A stretch of DNA of 64,000 bases from Candidatus Aenigmatarchaeota archaeon (GCA_016202815.1 JACQNZ010000006.1:54561-118560); one strand, 5' to 3'. Shown: positions 18,683-28,372, numbered from the stretch's first letter. Translations and numbers: made by a program. Notes: generated from the letters alone by a model not told the origin.

Positions 18683-20191
18683 ATGTTAAATTTTGGTTCG
18701 CTGTTCTTTTTGTTGGGATTCACTTTTCTCGCGTTTCCGTCCGCAGGATACGAAATAGTGGGCGACGAGGCATTGAGTGTTGAGCAGGTCAACGAAAACG
18801 CCTTGTCGATTGAACAAGTCGCGGCGTTGTCATTGGAAAAGGGGTGGAACCTTGTATCATCGCCTGTCGGGGAAAACATTCCTACAAGCCTTCTGAAACA
18901 AGAGTGTAAATTGAATGGCCCGGTATGGCACTGGGATAATATCCTTTCAACGAGCGATAGGTGGAGATCTTCGGATTCAGAGTATAAAGGCAATCCGGAA
19001 ATTACAAACTTGAACATGGACAAAGCGTATTGGGTTTACGTCGAAGAGCCATGCAAAATTTATTTGACCGGGAAGGAAAGGCCGGAAAAGGGAATCATCG
19101 GATTGTTCGAGGGCTGGAACATGATTTCCTGGCCCGTAAATACCCCCGTGCTTGTCAGCGACATTGAGCGCCAGTGCCCGGGCATCAATTTCAAGAAAAC
19201 GCCAATGTGGGCTTGGGATAATTCGCTGCCAAACACGGCTCAAACCAAATGGCGAAATTCAGCAGGAGAATATTACGGCAATCCTGCGATAAGCATACTC
19301 GAGCCGGGAATCGGTTATTATGTATATATCGACAAAGGCGAGGCTTGCACGCCTAAATTTCCGGTTCTGGAATCGGTTGCAGGTGAGGTGGAAAAACACT
19401 CGTTCCACAGCAATGCGCTCAATACGGAAATGAATTACAACGTTTATCTACCGCCTTCCTACCTAGAGGACAAAGACAAAAAATTCCCCGCCCTTTATTT
19501 GTTCCACGGGTCAGCGGGCAACGAAGACGATTGGCTAAAGCTGGGAAAACTAGAAAACACTGTCAACAGCCTGATAGCTGACAAAAGGCTGAAAGGGGAA
19601 TTTGTAATAGTAATGCCGGACATGGACAACAGCGCGGGCGAAAACGGCTGCAGCGGCTTCGCTTTCGTGAAAGGCTTGCCGCTCAATTGGATAGGCAGTT
19701 GCGGGAATTACACCGATTACATAGTCAATGACCTTGTGCCTGAAATTGAATCAAAGTTCAGGGTTGTAAAAGACAGAAAAAGCCGCGAAACAATGGGCTT
19801 GTCCAATGGAGCGCATTCCGCCTTGTGGATAGCCAGCCAGCGTCCGGACATGTTTTCAGCAGCCTTCGGCCTTAGCGGCATTTACGATCCCAAGATGAAA
19901 ACAGGGGCCTTGGGCACATACGAACCCGTGGATGCGTCAAAACTCAAGGATGTCAAGGTGTACATAGAAACCGGAATAATCGACGACTCCTTCAAGGACA
20001 ATTCAAGATTTGCAAAAGAATTGAAGGACAGCAAAGTGGATTATGTGTTCAAGATAAAGGCGTTTAACAGCCACGTGTGGCCTTCTTGGATATCCAGCAC
20101 GTTTCAGGTATTCCCGTTAATCTCGCACGTTTTTAACGCGCCAGCCCTCAGCATCGCCAGCATCAAAGTGGACAGCAAGACGGGCGTTTGA
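18683..20191 (+). CDS. secreted esterase (esterase D/antigen 85-like alpha/beta hydrolase) with two N-terminal GWN-type repeats
   Basis: Signal-like N-terminus; repeats KGWNLVSSPVG... and EGWNMISWPVN...; hydrolase part ALYLFHGSAGNEDDW, ETMGLSNGAHSAL (GxSxG), NSHVWPSW. Confidence 0.8.
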   Translation: MLNFGSLFFLLGFTFLAFPSAGYEIVGDEALSVEQVNENALSIEQVAALSLEKGWNLVSSPVGENIPTSLLKQECKLNGPVWHWDNILSTSDRWRSSDSEYKGNPEITNLNMDKAYWVYVEEPCKIYLTGKERPEKGIIGLFEGWNMISWPVNTPVLVSDIERQCPGINFKKTPMWAWDNSLPNTAQTKWRNSAGEYYGNPAISILEPGIGYYVYIDKGEACTPKFPVLESVAGEVEKHSFHSNALNTEMNYNVYLPPSYLEDKDKKFPALYLFHGSAGNEDDWLKLGKLENTVNSLIADKRLKGEFVIVMPDMDNSAGENGCSGFAFVKGLPLNWIGSCGNYTDYIVNDLVPEIESKFRVVKDRKSRETMGLSNGAHSALWIASQRPDMFSAAFGLSGIYDPKMKTGALGTYEPVDASKLKDVKVYIETGIIDDSFKDNSRFAKELKDSKVDYVFKIKAFNSHVWPSWISSTFQVFPLISHVFNAPALSIASIKVDSKTGV

Positions 20192-20231
20192 TAAGTTTAA
20201 ATCCTTGGCAAGGTTAGATTTTATCGATCTT

Positions 20232-20570
20232 ATGAATGGCATCGATAGGTTGAAAGAGCTGATAGAAGGTGGTGCGCCCACGTACAGGGGATCTCCAATG
20301 GGTGTCGATGATAAAGATCGTCGGATTGAATTGTTGGCAATTTTTCCCGATGGCACAAAAGAATTTAAATACCCGGAATTTCCTATTACCCGTCCCGTTT
20401 CTGGGGGAGGCCGGTATGCAGCTTTGGTAAGGATTTTGGAGAAAGAAGATGTTGAACCTCAGCTAATGAAGATAAAATCGCAAATACATGCCCAATGGCA
20501 TGTTTTGGAACTGCCTAACGGTGAAACTTACAGATCTTTGTTGCCGTCCCTGAGATACATAAACCGTTGA
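20232..20570 (+). CDS. hypothetical protein
   Basis: Reading frame 20205-20570; ATG at 20232 lies about 30 nt after gtttaaatcc, consistent with a leaderless start. Confidence 0.5.
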   Translation: MNGIDRLKELIEGGAPTYRGSPMGVDDKDRRIELLAIFPDGTKEFKYPEFPITRPVSGGGRYAALVRILEKEDVEPQLMKIKSQIHAQWHVLELPNGETYRSLLPSLRYINR

Positions 20571-20581
20571 ATAATTTTTTT

Positions 20582-21151
20582 TCAAAACTTCGCTTTTATC
20601 GCGTTCTTGGCCTCTTCAAATTTTTTCGGAGTTTCTTCGGGCTTGGCGTTGCTCTTCAGGTACGAGGCGAAACGCTTCTTAAACTCTGCCTGATCGCTCT
20701 TCTTTAACGCTTCTGCGTAGTCTGCTATGTGCTTTCCGCTTATCCTTTCCATGGAAGGCAGGATGCCTGTGTCATGCGGAACTTGGATTCCCGCATCAAC
20801 AACGCCTTTCAGGACAGCATAAACAGTGCCGCCTTTTGTCGAATCGTGTAATCCAATATCCAAAATGGCATCTTTGACCTTGCCTTTTGCCTTTAGGCCG
20901 CACAAAAACCCTGTGAGGTACGCGGCAGGTAAATTGCCCGTCGGCAGCGTCCAGCCAAATTTATTCAGTTCAAGGCTGCTCGCAGCCGCAACAACCTTGT
21001 CTCCCTGGGGCGTGTAATCCACAAGCTGGGCCAAACAGTGTTTCAGCGTCTTTCGGACTACCAATCTCGTCTTTCCTGACCTCAACAAGCTGAGCCTGCT
21101 GTTGTAATCGGTCCTTTTCTCGCGCCTTCGGCGGAATTGAATGTTAATCAT
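20582..21151 (-). CDS. rpl18: 50S ribosomal protein L18
   Basis: RRRREKRTDYNSRLSLLRSGKTRLVVRKT...GGTVYAVLKGVVDAGIQVPHD. Confidence 0.95.
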   Translation of the reverse strand: MINIQFRRRREKRTDYNSRLSLLRSGKTRLVVRKTLKHCLAQLVDYTPQGDKVVAAASSLELNKFGWTLPTGNLPAAYLTGFLCGLKAKGKVKDAILDIGLHDSTKGGTVYAVLKGVVDAGIQVPHDTGILPSMERISGKHIADYAEALKKSDQAEFKKRFASYLKSNAKPEETPKKFEEAKNAIKAKF

Positions 21152-21645
21152 TTTTTCACGGCCTTTTCTTCTTTTATCGCATTCTCATTGAGCATCTTGT
21201 GCTCCTTCATGTACAATTCCAGGTGTTTCCTGCTTCGGAAAACGCCACCTTTTGAAAGCTTGTAAAGCGTTTTGTAGGTTTCGTTGTCAATGGCACCCGT
21301 GGCCTTGAGTTCGCCAAGCATTTGTCTTTGCGGCCGGATTGTCTTTATCCATCTTAATTTTTTAGTGTTGCCTATGCGGGACTCGAAAGTGCCTTTGCGG
21401 CTTCCGTGGCCGGAACGCCGGCCTTTCTTCTTTTTTATTGCACGCAGCCTTATTCCCATTCTCGACGGCGCCTCTTCAGCAGCTTTCTGTATCGCGCCGC
21501 TTTTTATCAGCCTTCTGACATCTTCCCGTGTGATAGCCTCGGATATGTCCTTCAGTTTCTGCGGGTCCATCCAGACGCGGTTCGATCCGCATTTCAGGAC
21601 TTTGGACGCTATTCTTCTTTGTATGCTAGTGTTCATGTAATTCAC
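21148..21645 (-). CDS. rpl19e: 50S ribosomal protein L19e
   Basis: QRRIASKVLKCGSNRVWMDPQKLKDISEAITREDVRRLIKSGAI. Confidence 0.95.
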   Translation of the reverse strand: MNYMNTSIQRRIASKVLKCGSNRVWMDPQKLKDISEAITREDVRRLIKSGAIQKAAEEAPSRMGIRLRAIKKKKGRRSGHGSRKGTFESRIGNTKKLRWIKTIRPQRQMLGELKATGAIDNETYKTLYKLSKGGVFRSRKHLELYMKEHKMLNENAIKEEKAVKK

Positions 21646-21989
21646 CGGTTCAATACCTTCAACTTCGCCTCGTCAGCCACTTTCAGCATGGCCACCCGTT
21701 TTTTGCCGCCGACCGTAGACCTTATGCGCACGGCGATTTTTTCGTTCTTCATTTTTATTGCCATAGCAAGCTGTTTTTCATTGTTAATCAGGATTTCCTT
21801 AAAGCCCGAAGGATGAAAACCCTTCATTTTCGCCGGCGACCCGTGGCCTATGCGCACCGCATGGGATTTGCCGCCTTCGCGTAGGCGCATCTTTGAGTTT
21901 ATTCCGCGCGGTTTGCGCCACGTCTTATTTTTTACTCTCTTCTCCGCGTATTTTTCCTGTCGCCTGAAATCCTTGCTAATTCTGGTCAC
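21642..21989 (-). CDS. rpl32e: 50S ribosomal protein L32e
   Basis: TWRKPRGINSKMRLREGGKSHAVRIGHGSPAKMKGFHPSG. Confidence 0.95.
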   Translation of the reverse strand: MTRISKDFRRQEKYAEKRVKNKTWRKPRGINSKMRLREGGKSHAVRIGHGSPAKMKGFHPSGFKEILINNEKQLAMAIKMKNEKIAVRIRSTVGGKKRVAMLKVADEAKLKVLNR

Positions 21990-22509
21990 CCTTTGAAGTT
22001 ATGAAGATGCCGTCCTGAAAAACCCTTCGGTCGTAAAACTTTATGCGCGTCGCACGCTCAATGTTCGATGCGGTGCGGCTCACGTCTTCTATGTTCGCGC
22101 CGGTGACAATGATTTGGTCCCCTTTTACCTCAACTTTGCATTCGCCGGTTATATCAGCTGTGCGCGGCGTCCTTTCACCGAGGAAATTGCTTATTACAAC
22201 CTTGTTTTTTTCAGCTTTCACGGTCATCGGAAAATGCAAATACAGGATTTTCAGCACATAAGTCCATCCTTTCGTGACCCCTATGAACATGTTGTCGATA
22301 TGGGACGACACGGTACCGGCCATCGCCTTGGATTTTCGCCTCTCGTTTTTAGGGCTTATTGATATATTGGAATCGTCTTTCTTTATCTCCACGCTTCCCA
22401 TCGCAATGCTTTTCTTTATGGTCCCGAGTTTTCCTTTTACAATTATCTCGTTCCCATTAACGTCTATGTTCACATCTTTTGGAATTTGTAATATTGTCAT
22501 TTCATTCAC
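21976..22509 (-). CDS. rpl6: 50S ribosomal protein L6
   Basis: ILQIPKDVNIDVNGNEIIVKGKLGTIKKS...VVISNFLGERTPR. Confidence 0.95.
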   Translation of the reverse strand: MNEMTILQIPKDVNIDVNGNEIIVKGKLGTIKKSIAMGSVEIKKDDSNISISPKNERRKSKAMAGTVSSHIDNMFIGVTKGWTYVLKILYLHFPMTVKAEKNKVVISNFLGERTPRTADITGECKVEVKGDQIIVTGANIEDVSRTASNIERATRIKFYDRRVFQDGIFITSKGDQN

Positions 22510-22896
22510 CTAATACACGAACGAGATCAGTTTACCGCCTATCTTTTTTGACCTGGCCTCTTTATGGTCCATAACGCCTTTGCTCGTGGACAGTATCAAT
22601 ATGCCAAAATCCTTGGCCGGTAGGCGGATTATCTCATGTTTTTCCATTTCCTTGACTCCGATGGAAAATCTTGGTGATATCGCACCGCAATCGTTTAGTT
22701 TCATTATCAATTCAATCCTGAATTTGGCGGATTTACCGCTGCCGGTCGATTCAAAATTGCCTATATACCCGTTCTTTTGCATGACCAGCAAAACGTCTTT
22801 GATCAATTCAGAAACCGGCACCGAACACTCGCTTTTTCCGGCCGATCCCGCATTTCTTATAACGGTCAAAGCTTCATTAAGCAAATCTTGTCCCAT
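22510..22896 (-). CDS. rps8: 30S ribosomal protein S8
   Basis: DLLNEALTVIRNAGSAGKSEC...ARSKKIGGKLISFVY. Confidence 0.95.
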   Translation of the reverse strand: MGQDLLNEALTVIRNAGSAGKSECSVPVSELIKDVLLVMQKNGYIGNFESTGSGKSAKFRIELIMKLNDCGAISPRFSIGVKEMEKHEIIRLPAKDFGILILSTSKGVMDHKEARSKKIGGKLISFVY

Positions 22897-22920
22897 ATTT
22901 TCACCTTTTCTTCTTCGACT

Positions 22921-22952
22921 GAAGCATGTCTATTCTGTATAAGACATGCTTC
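22921..22952. other. perfect hairpin in S14-S8 spacer
   Basis: GAAGCATGTCT (22921-22931) / AGACATGCTTC (22942-22952), 11-bp stem, 10-nt loop, touching the S14 stop codon. Confidence 0.9.
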
Positions 22953-23110
22953 TAGTTATATTTCCTGAACCCCACGCTTTTAGCCACTTCGCGAAAACAT
23001 TGGCGGCAGTAATTGAGCCCGTATTTTCGTATTATTGCGCCGTACCTGCCGCATCTTCTGCAAGTGCGTGAACCGGGCCCGAATTTCCTTTCCCTTTTTA
23101 CGGCTTTCAT
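22952..23110 (-). CDS. rps14: 30S ribosomal protein S14 (zinc form)
   Basis: [52 protein letters not shown]. Confidence 0.95.
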   Translation of the reverse strand: MKAVKRERKFGPGSRTCRRCGRYGAIIRKYGLNYCRQCFREVAKSVGFRKYN

Positions 23111-23616
23111 ACGATTTCGGCTCCCATGGTTTTCGCCCATTCAACGGCCTGCTCACGCGTTATGAGATGGCTTTTACCGACCTTGGCGGGTTTTATCCTT
23201 CTTCTTGAAACGCTGTATCCAGCGCGTTTCAGGGTGACCGCGACATCAAACCCCATTATGCCTATTGTAGGATCATATTTCATCCCCGGCACGTCTATGT
23301 ATTCATGGACGCCGATGGAAAGGTTCCCGTGGTCATCGAATTGGGACAATTTAACCTTGTTTCCCGATGCCTCCAGGATTCTTTTCAACAGCTCTTCAGC
23401 TTTTGCGCCGCGTATTATCACTTTGACGCCTATCTGTCTGCCCTTTGCCACGCCGAACGTGGATCTTTTGAGGGCTTTTGTTATAACACTCTTTTCGCCG
23501 CTAACCTTTTCGAGCAGTTTTTTGGATTTTTCCAACTTTTCACCCGGGCCGCCCGCCCCCATGTTTAGCGTTATCTTGTCTATCGAAATGTTGAGCATAG
23601 GATTCATATTATTCAC
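23107..23616 (-). CDS. rpl5: 50S ribosomal protein L5
   Basis: [29 protein letters not shown]...[28 protein letters not shown]. Confidence 0.95.
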   Translation of the reverse strand: MNNMNPMLNISIDKITLNMGAGGPGEKLEKSKKLLEKVSGEKSVITKALKRSTFGVAKGRQIGVKVIIRGAKAEELLKRILEASGNKVKLSQFDDHGNLSIGVHEYIDVPGMKYDPTIGIMGFDVAVTLKRAGYSVSRRRIKPAKVGKSHLITREQAVEWAKTMGAEIV

Positions 23617-24310
23617 CCAAATCTATCAGCGGTTTGTCCTTGCCCACCGCGAATATGAATTTTGCCTGTGTTTTGTGGTCGCCGTCATTGGTTTCTATGA
23701 TCAGTTCATCGGCGCGCGAACCGCTGATTTTCTCTATCTTTTTCAATTTCGCCATTTTGCCCATGTTCTTGCCTCCGGTTATTAGCACGGACACGCCCGT
23801 GCCCATCTGGACATGCGAAACTATCTCTCTGGACGGAAGTTTAACAACAACCACGTCATTCGGCTTGTAATCGCTCTTTGTTGATATGACATTGGTTCCG
23901 TCGTGGAAGTTCAATTGTATCTTGTTGCCCCGCAGCGTTCTCTTGTTTTTTATCTTGAGCATTTTCTTATCATAGTCTTTCATCATTTCCTTTAACACGA
24001 GCCCCTTCTGGGACGGCATTATACGGTAATATTTTTGCGTATCCGGCATGTGCACAACGTCCATCAAGCCCACCGGGAAGCCGGGGTCCTTTCTTACGAC
24101 GCCGTCTACCTGAACCTTTCCGGAATTGAGCACAGTCCTCGCCTCGGATGCGTTTTCAGCTATGCCAAGTATGTCCCTTACGATTATCCTCAGTGGTATC
24201 GATAGAAGTGCTGGATGCGGCCCGGGGCTCGGGCTGGTTGTAAACGCCCGCGTTTTCGTTTCTATTCCCCAGAATTTTGGGGCCATTTCCCGTTTTGTCC
24301 TCATAATCAC
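23609..24310 (-). CDS. rps4e: 30S ribosomal protein S4e
   Basis: GPHPALLSIPLRIIVRDILGIAENASEARTVLNSGKVQVDGVVRKDPGFPVGLMDV. Confidence 0.95.
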   Translation of the reverse strand: MIMRTKREMAPKFWGIETKTRAFTTSPSPGPHPALLSIPLRIIVRDILGIAENASEARTVLNSGKVQVDGVVRKDPGFPVGLMDVVHMPDTQKYYRIMPSQKGLVLKEMMKDYDKKMLKIKNKRTLRGNKIQLNFHDGTNVISTKSDYKPNDVVVVKLPSREIVSHVQMGTGVSVLITGGKNMGKMAKLKKIEKISGSRADELIIETNDGDHKTQAKFIFAVGKDKPLIDLGE

Positions 24311-24672
24311 ACCTTTATCTGCAGCAGTTTTTGCCTGCCCTTGTCAGCCGTCGTAAGTTTTGTTATTCTCATGTTCGCCGCCGGGACAGGCACCTGTACC
24401 TGCCCGCCGCTTTTCTTTTTGATCACTGCGGTATCAATGTAAATTTTTGTGTCCTTGACATCAACCCGTGTGATCGTGCCTTGGGTGTTCCTAAATTTTC
24501 CTTTTATGATCTTTACTTCGTCACCCTTGCGTATTCCCAACGATCTTTTTTTTATCTGTATTCGCAAGTCTTTGCTCAACGCTACGTTTACAAGCCTTTT
24601 CTTTTTATGTAATGGCGCGTGGAGCATTTTTTTCCTCTGGTTGCCGGGATTTTTAACTGTCATGTTCGTCAT
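24307..24672 (-). CDS. rpl24: 50S ribosomal protein L24
   Basis: SLGIRKGDEVKIIKGKFRNTQGTITRVDVKDTKIYIDTAVIKKKSG. Confidence 0.95.
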   Translation of the reverse strand: MTNMTVKNPGNQRKKMLHAPLHKKKRLVNVALSKDLRIQIKKRSLGIRKGDEVKIIKGKFRNTQGTITRVDVKDTKIYIDTAVIKKKSGGQVQVPVPAANMRITKLTTADKGRQKLLQIKV

Positions 24673-24673
24673 C

Positions 24674-25072
24674 TCACACTATCTGGGAGGCGATCTTTCC
24701 TATCGCGGAAAATCTCTCCACGGCCTCTTTCGCAACCGGCCCTTTTATTTCCGTGCCGACAGGTTCACCTCTGTCGTTGACAAGAACCGCTGCGTTGTCC
24801 TCGAATTTTATCCTCATGCCACTGGCGCGCCTGTATTCCTTTTTTTGCCTTATTACGACAGCCAGGACAACTTCATGCCTTTTTTTGACATCACCTTTTA
24901 CCACCGAGCATACTATGAGGTCGCCTATGGCAGCCGCGGGCTTTTTGCGTTTGGTGCTTTTGTATACTTTTACAGCTACTACATTCAGGGTTTTTGCGCC
25001 TGAATTGTCTGCGCAACCTATTACCGAATCCACGTTAATTCCGCGCGATGCGGACGATGATATTGCTTTCAT
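24674..25072 (-). CDS. rpl14: 50S ribosomal protein L14
   Basis: Start at MKAISSSASRG; GCADNSGAKTLNVVAVK...MRIKFEDNAAVLVNDRGEPVGTEIKGPVAKE. Confidence 0.95.
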   Translation of the reverse strand: MKAISSSASRGINVDSVIGCADNSGAKTLNVVAVKVYKSTKRKKPAAAIGDLIVCSVVKGDVKKRHEVVLAVVIRQKKEYRRASGMRIKFEDNAAVLVNDRGEPVGTEIKGPVAKEAVERFSAIGKIASQIV

Positions 25073-25407
25073 TTTGATTCTCCCAGTTTTTCCACGACTA
25101 CGAAAGATTTTGTCTTGCTCAACGGCCTGCATTCCGCTATCTTCACTGTGTCTCCCATCCTGGCCTGCATGCATTCAGGGCTGTGTGCGCGCACGGTTGT
25201 GTTCCTTCTTTCATACCTTTGATATTTTGGTATGAACTTGCTGTAACCCCACTTGACTACGACGGTCCTTGAAGCCCTGTTTGAAATTACCTTCCCTTCG
25301 AACACCCGCCCGCGCACGGGCAATGACCCGTGCCAGCAGCATTTTGCGTCATTGCATGCTCCTGCCGGAGGTTTTGCAACAATTCCGATATTTTGTTTGA
25401 CTTTCAT
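25069..25407 (-). CDS. rps17: 30S ribosomal protein S17
   Basis: RGRVFEGKVISNRASRTVVVKWGYSKFIPKYQRYERRNTTVRAHSPECMQARMGDTVKIAECRPLSKTKSFVVVE. Confidence 0.95.
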   Translation of the reverse strand: MKVKQNIGIVAKPPAGACNDAKCCWHGSLPVRGRVFEGKVISNRASRTVVVKWGYSKFIPKYQRYERRNTTVRAHSPECMQARMGDTVKIAECRPLSKTKSFVVVEKLGESK

Positions 25408-25411
25408 ATGA

Positions 25412-25681
25412 TCACCATTTGTCGATTTTTTTCTTTATCCGCTCCCTTGGCCTTCCTATAAGCGAGTCACCGCTGACTTTCACGCTTCCTTCCGGGAGCG
25501 CGAATACGAAATCATATTTTTCCTTTATCAGCATTTTCTTCCCCTTTTCAGTCATGATCATAAACGTACTTCGTGTCTCATCTACCAACCGGCCGGAGAA
25601 CTTCTTGTCCCCTGCCCTGAGCAAGGCTTCGCACTTAAGCCCTATCAGTTCATGCCGCGTCACGTTCACGGGCTTTATCAT
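25412..25681 (-). CDS. rnp1: RNase P protein component 1 (Rpp29/Pop4)
   Basis: ELIGLKCEALLRAGDKKFSGRLVDETRSTFMIMTEKGKKMLIKEKYDFVFALP; conserved position in the operon. Confidence 0.9.
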   Translation of the reverse strand: MIKPVNVTRHELIGLKCEALLRAGDKKFSGRLVDETRSTFMIMTEKGKKMLIKEKYDFVFALPEGSVKVSGDSLIGRPRERIKKKIDKW

Positions 25682-25984
25682 CTATTTCACCTGTATTTGA
25701 GATTCTTTAAAGCCGTATTTCACCAGCATGTCCTTCAGCTTTCTTTTGTGGTCGCCCTGCAGTTCTATCCGTCCGTCTTTATGGGTTCCGCCGCAGGCAA
25801 GCTTCGACTTCAACGTCTTTGTCAGGCTTTTCGCGTTTTTGTCGTCTATGCCCTCGATAATGGTAACGTTCTTTCCATAGCTCCTCTTGTCAAGGTAAAC
25901 CAGTATTTGCTGGTCCTTTATGCCCATGGCAACGCATACGCAAAGTTCCTTCGGCAACCCGCAATTGGGGCAAGTGTCTGCCAT
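25682..25984 (-). CDS. translation initiation factor SUI1/aIF1
   Basis: CPNCGLPKELCVCVA...KLACGGTHKDGRIELQGDHKRKLKDMLVKYGF. Confidence 0.9.
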   Translation of the reverse strand: MADTCPNCGLPKELCVCVAMGIKDQQILVYLDKRSYGKNVTIIEGIDDKNAKSLTKTLKSKLACGGTHKDGRIELQGDHKRKLKDMLVKYGFKESQIQVK

Positions 25985-26239
25985 CTATGCTTCTTTTCCT
26001 CCTTTGTTTTTCATTTTCTCCTTCGTTACTTTTGAAGAGCTTGACTTTTCCTCATTGCCTATAGTAAGCATCCTCGCAATCGCTTTTCGCAATTCTTTCA
26101 CTTTTCCCGGCTGTTTTATGCTCGCGCCGACCGCGGAACTTCCTTTCAGCTTTGCAAGTTCCAGCCTGAACTCGCCAAGCCTTTTTAACCGTTCATCGGC
26201 CTTCATCACGCGTGCGTCTTTTGTTTTTAGCAGAGCCAT
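25985..26239 (-). CDS. rpl29: 50S ribosomal protein L29
   Basis: RLKRLGEFRLELAKLKGSSAVGASIKQPGKVKELRKAIARMLTI. Confidence 0.9.
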   Translation of the reverse strand: MALLKTKDARVMKADERLKRLGEFRLELAKLKGSSAVGASIKQPGKVKELRKAIARMLTIGNEEKSSSSKVTKEKMKNKGGKEA

Positions 26240-26241
26240 GT

Positions 26242-26871
26242 TTATTGCCCCTCTACAGAAGCTTCAGCAGTCTTGTCTTCCTGTTCACGCTTCTGCTTCA
26301 TTTCCTGTTCAATGTTGACCGTCATTATTTTCACCTGGATGCCCGCTTTGCCTGGTTTCAGCAGCGCCTCCGCCTTTCCCTTTGAAACCAGCCTGTCAGC
26401 GGTTTCGCCGGAATGCTGCAAATAGCCCTGCATGAACTTTTCAGTCCTCGACTTTTCACCGCCCAGCTTTCCCGATACCCTGATCTGTATTCCGACAGCA
26501 CCGGACTCCATAACGCGTTTTATGGCCATATTCGCCACCCGTTTATAATTTAATCCACGCTCCAGAGACGAGGCTATCTGCCTCGCTATGATCTGGGCAT
26601 CCAAGTCGGCGTCCCGCACTTCTTTTACGTCCAGCTGTGGGTTGTCGAGTTTGAAATGGTCCCGCAGGTATTCGGTTATAGCCTTTATTTTTTCACCGCC
26701 CCGCCCTATCACTATTCCCGGCCTGTTTGCATAGATCAGGATCCTTGTTCCGAGAGGCGTTTTGCTGACTTCTATATGGGAATAATCGGCCCGTTGGAAC
26801 TGGCTTTTCAGGTATTCTTCTATAAACACCAGCCTTATTCCCTCCTTTATGAACTTGATTTCTTTTGCCAT
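26242..26871 (-). CDS. rps3: 30S ribosomal protein S3
   Basis: FIKEGIRLVFIEEYLKSQFQRADYSHIEVSKTPLGTRILIYANRPGIVIGRGGEKI. Confidence 0.95.
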   Translation of the reverse strand: MAKEIKFIKEGIRLVFIEEYLKSQFQRADYSHIEVSKTPLGTRILIYANRPGIVIGRGGEKIKAITEYLRDHFKLDNPQLDVKEVRDADLDAQIIARQIASSLERGLNYKRVANMAIKRVMESGAVGIQIRVSGKLGGEKSRTEKFMQGYLQHSGETADRLVSKGKAEALLKPGKAGIQVKIMTVNIEQEMKQKREQEDKTAEASVEGQ

Positions 26872-27255
26872 TTACGCAACCCTCAGCATTATCTGCACAT
26901 TTGTCATCCTGCCTGTTTGGCCGGCCAGCTTCCTTCTGGATCTTGGGCGCGAAAACGTGAACCCCTTTGTCGCAGAAGCCATGACAATAAGCTTGTTAAC
27001 ATCAAGGCCTTTTGATTTGGCATTCGCTTCAGCGCTATGCAACAGGCTTATCATCTCCCTCACAGCGTTCGTGTAAAACTTTCCGTCAAGTGACGCCCTC
27101 CCGGCAGCAATGTCTTGCAGCATGGCTTTTGCTTTTTGCAAATTTTTTCCGCGTAACGCTCTGCAGATCTCTATGGAATGCCGCGTCGATATTCGCAACG
27201 CTCTTCCATACACCTTCGCGGACACTTTTGGATCCATGTTCATCGAATATTCCAT
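26872..27255 (-). CDS. rpl22: 50S ribosomal protein L22
   Basis: C-terminal 127 aa of the supplied ORF from MEYSMNMDPKVSAKVYGRALRISTRHSIEICRALRGK; upstream part overlaps S19 and is spurious. Confidence 0.95.
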   Translation of the reverse strand: MEYSMNMDPKVSAKVYGRALRISTRHSIEICRALRGKNLQKAKAMLQDIAAGRASLDGKFYTNAVREMISLLHSAEANAKSKGLDVNKLIVMASATKGFTFSRPRSRRKLAGQTGRMTNVQIMLRVA

Positions 27256-27260
27256 GTAGC

Positions 27261-27644
27261 TCACTTCAATGGTATGTATTTGCTTGACTTGGTCGCGCCT
27301 ATTCCCGGGGCCGAATGCTTGACTTCTCTGGTGGTGTGTGAAAATTCCCCAAGGCGGTGCCCTAACATCTCTTCCGTGACAACTATCGAGAAAAATTCCT
27401 TGCCATTGTGGACGCCGAATTTCTTGCCCACCATTTCTGGCAGGATGACCATCTCCCTGCAATGTGTCTTGTGGAATTTTGCAGGTTCCCTTCTTATGTT
27501 CCCGAGGAGCGTTTTCTCTTGTTCTGTTAATCCGCGCTTTAGCGCCCGTCTTGCCCGCGATTTGAGCAGTTTGGAAAAGTCTTCCAGGGTCATGCCTTGC
27601 AGTTCTTCCAAAGTTTTTCCGTGGAACAGGAATTTTTTCGCCAT
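27261..27644 (-). CDS. rps19: 30S ribosomal protein S19
   Basis: KTHCREMVILPEMVGKKFGVHNGKEFFSIVVTEEMLGHRLGEFSHTTR. Confidence 0.95.
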   Translation of the reverse strand: MAKKFLFHGKTLEELQGMTLEDFSKLLKSRARRALKRGLTEQEKTLLGNIRREPAKFHKTHCREMVILPEMVGKKFGVHNGKEFFSIVVTEEMLGHRLGEFSHTTREVKHSAPGIGATKSSKYIPLK

Positions 27645-27649
27645 CTAAA

Positions 27650-28363
27650 TCACTTCTTCCTCCCTGTTCTTCTCGCAGCAATATAACCTATTTTCTGGCC
27701 TGGCGGGGCATTACGTGAAACGGTTTTTGGATGGCCCGGCCTCGTCTTCCCGCCGTAAGGATGGTCCGTAGCATTCATTACAACACCTTTCGACCTTGGG
27801 AAGAGTTTACCGCGTGCACGCATGAGGTAAAGCTTCGAACCGCCTTTTACAAACGGCTTGTCTTTGCGCCCGCCGCCTGCCGGCACGCCTATGGTAGCCC
27901 TGCAAAGCGGCTTGAATTCCTTTATCTCTCCCGAAGGCATCTGGACAAAAACTTTTCCGGCGTCATGTGCTGCGATTATGCCAAAAGACCCCGAAGACCT
28001 GCAGAATTTCGGACCCGAGCCCGGCTTGGATTCTATTCCGTATACCAGTGTCCTTTCGGGTATCTCCGACAATGTAAGAACGTTGCCCGGCATTATGGGC
28101 GCTGATATTCCGCATGATATTGTGCCTCCGACCTGCACGCCTTCCGGTGCGATAACGAGCATTTCCTCGCCGTCGCTGAATTTTATTTTTGCCAGCGGCG
28201 CATTGCGGCCCGGATCATGTATCAATTCCGTGATCGTCGCCTGCGTAACGTTTTTTATTTCCTCGGGCTGCGGATATTCGACAACACCGGCCCAATTATG
28301 CGAAGGAGCCGTGTAGCTGGGCGAACCCTTTCCCCTTGCCCGCACAATTTGACGCTTTCCCAT
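27650..28363 (-). CDS. rpl2: 50S ribosomal protein L2
   Basis: GGGRKDKPFVKGGSKLYLMRARGKLFPRSKGVVMNATDHPYGG. Confidence 0.95.
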   Translation of the reverse strand: MGKRQIVRARGKGSPSYTAPSHNWAGVVEYPQPEEIKNVTQATITELIHDPGRNAPLAKIKFSDGEEMLVIAPEGVQVGGTISCGISAPIMPGNVLTLSEIPERTLVYGIESKPGSGPKFCRSSGSFGIIAAHDAGKVFVQMPSGEIKEFKPLCRATIGVPAGGGRKDKPFVKGGSKLYLMRARGKLFPRSKGVVMNATDHPYGGKTRPGHPKTVSRNAPPGQKIGYIAARRTGRKK

Positions 28364-28372
28364 TTACAACAC

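Noticed and set aside
26872-27681. 269-aa ORF containing L22
   Set aside because: The first about 140 residues overlap S19 in another frame; only the C-terminal 127 aa are L22.
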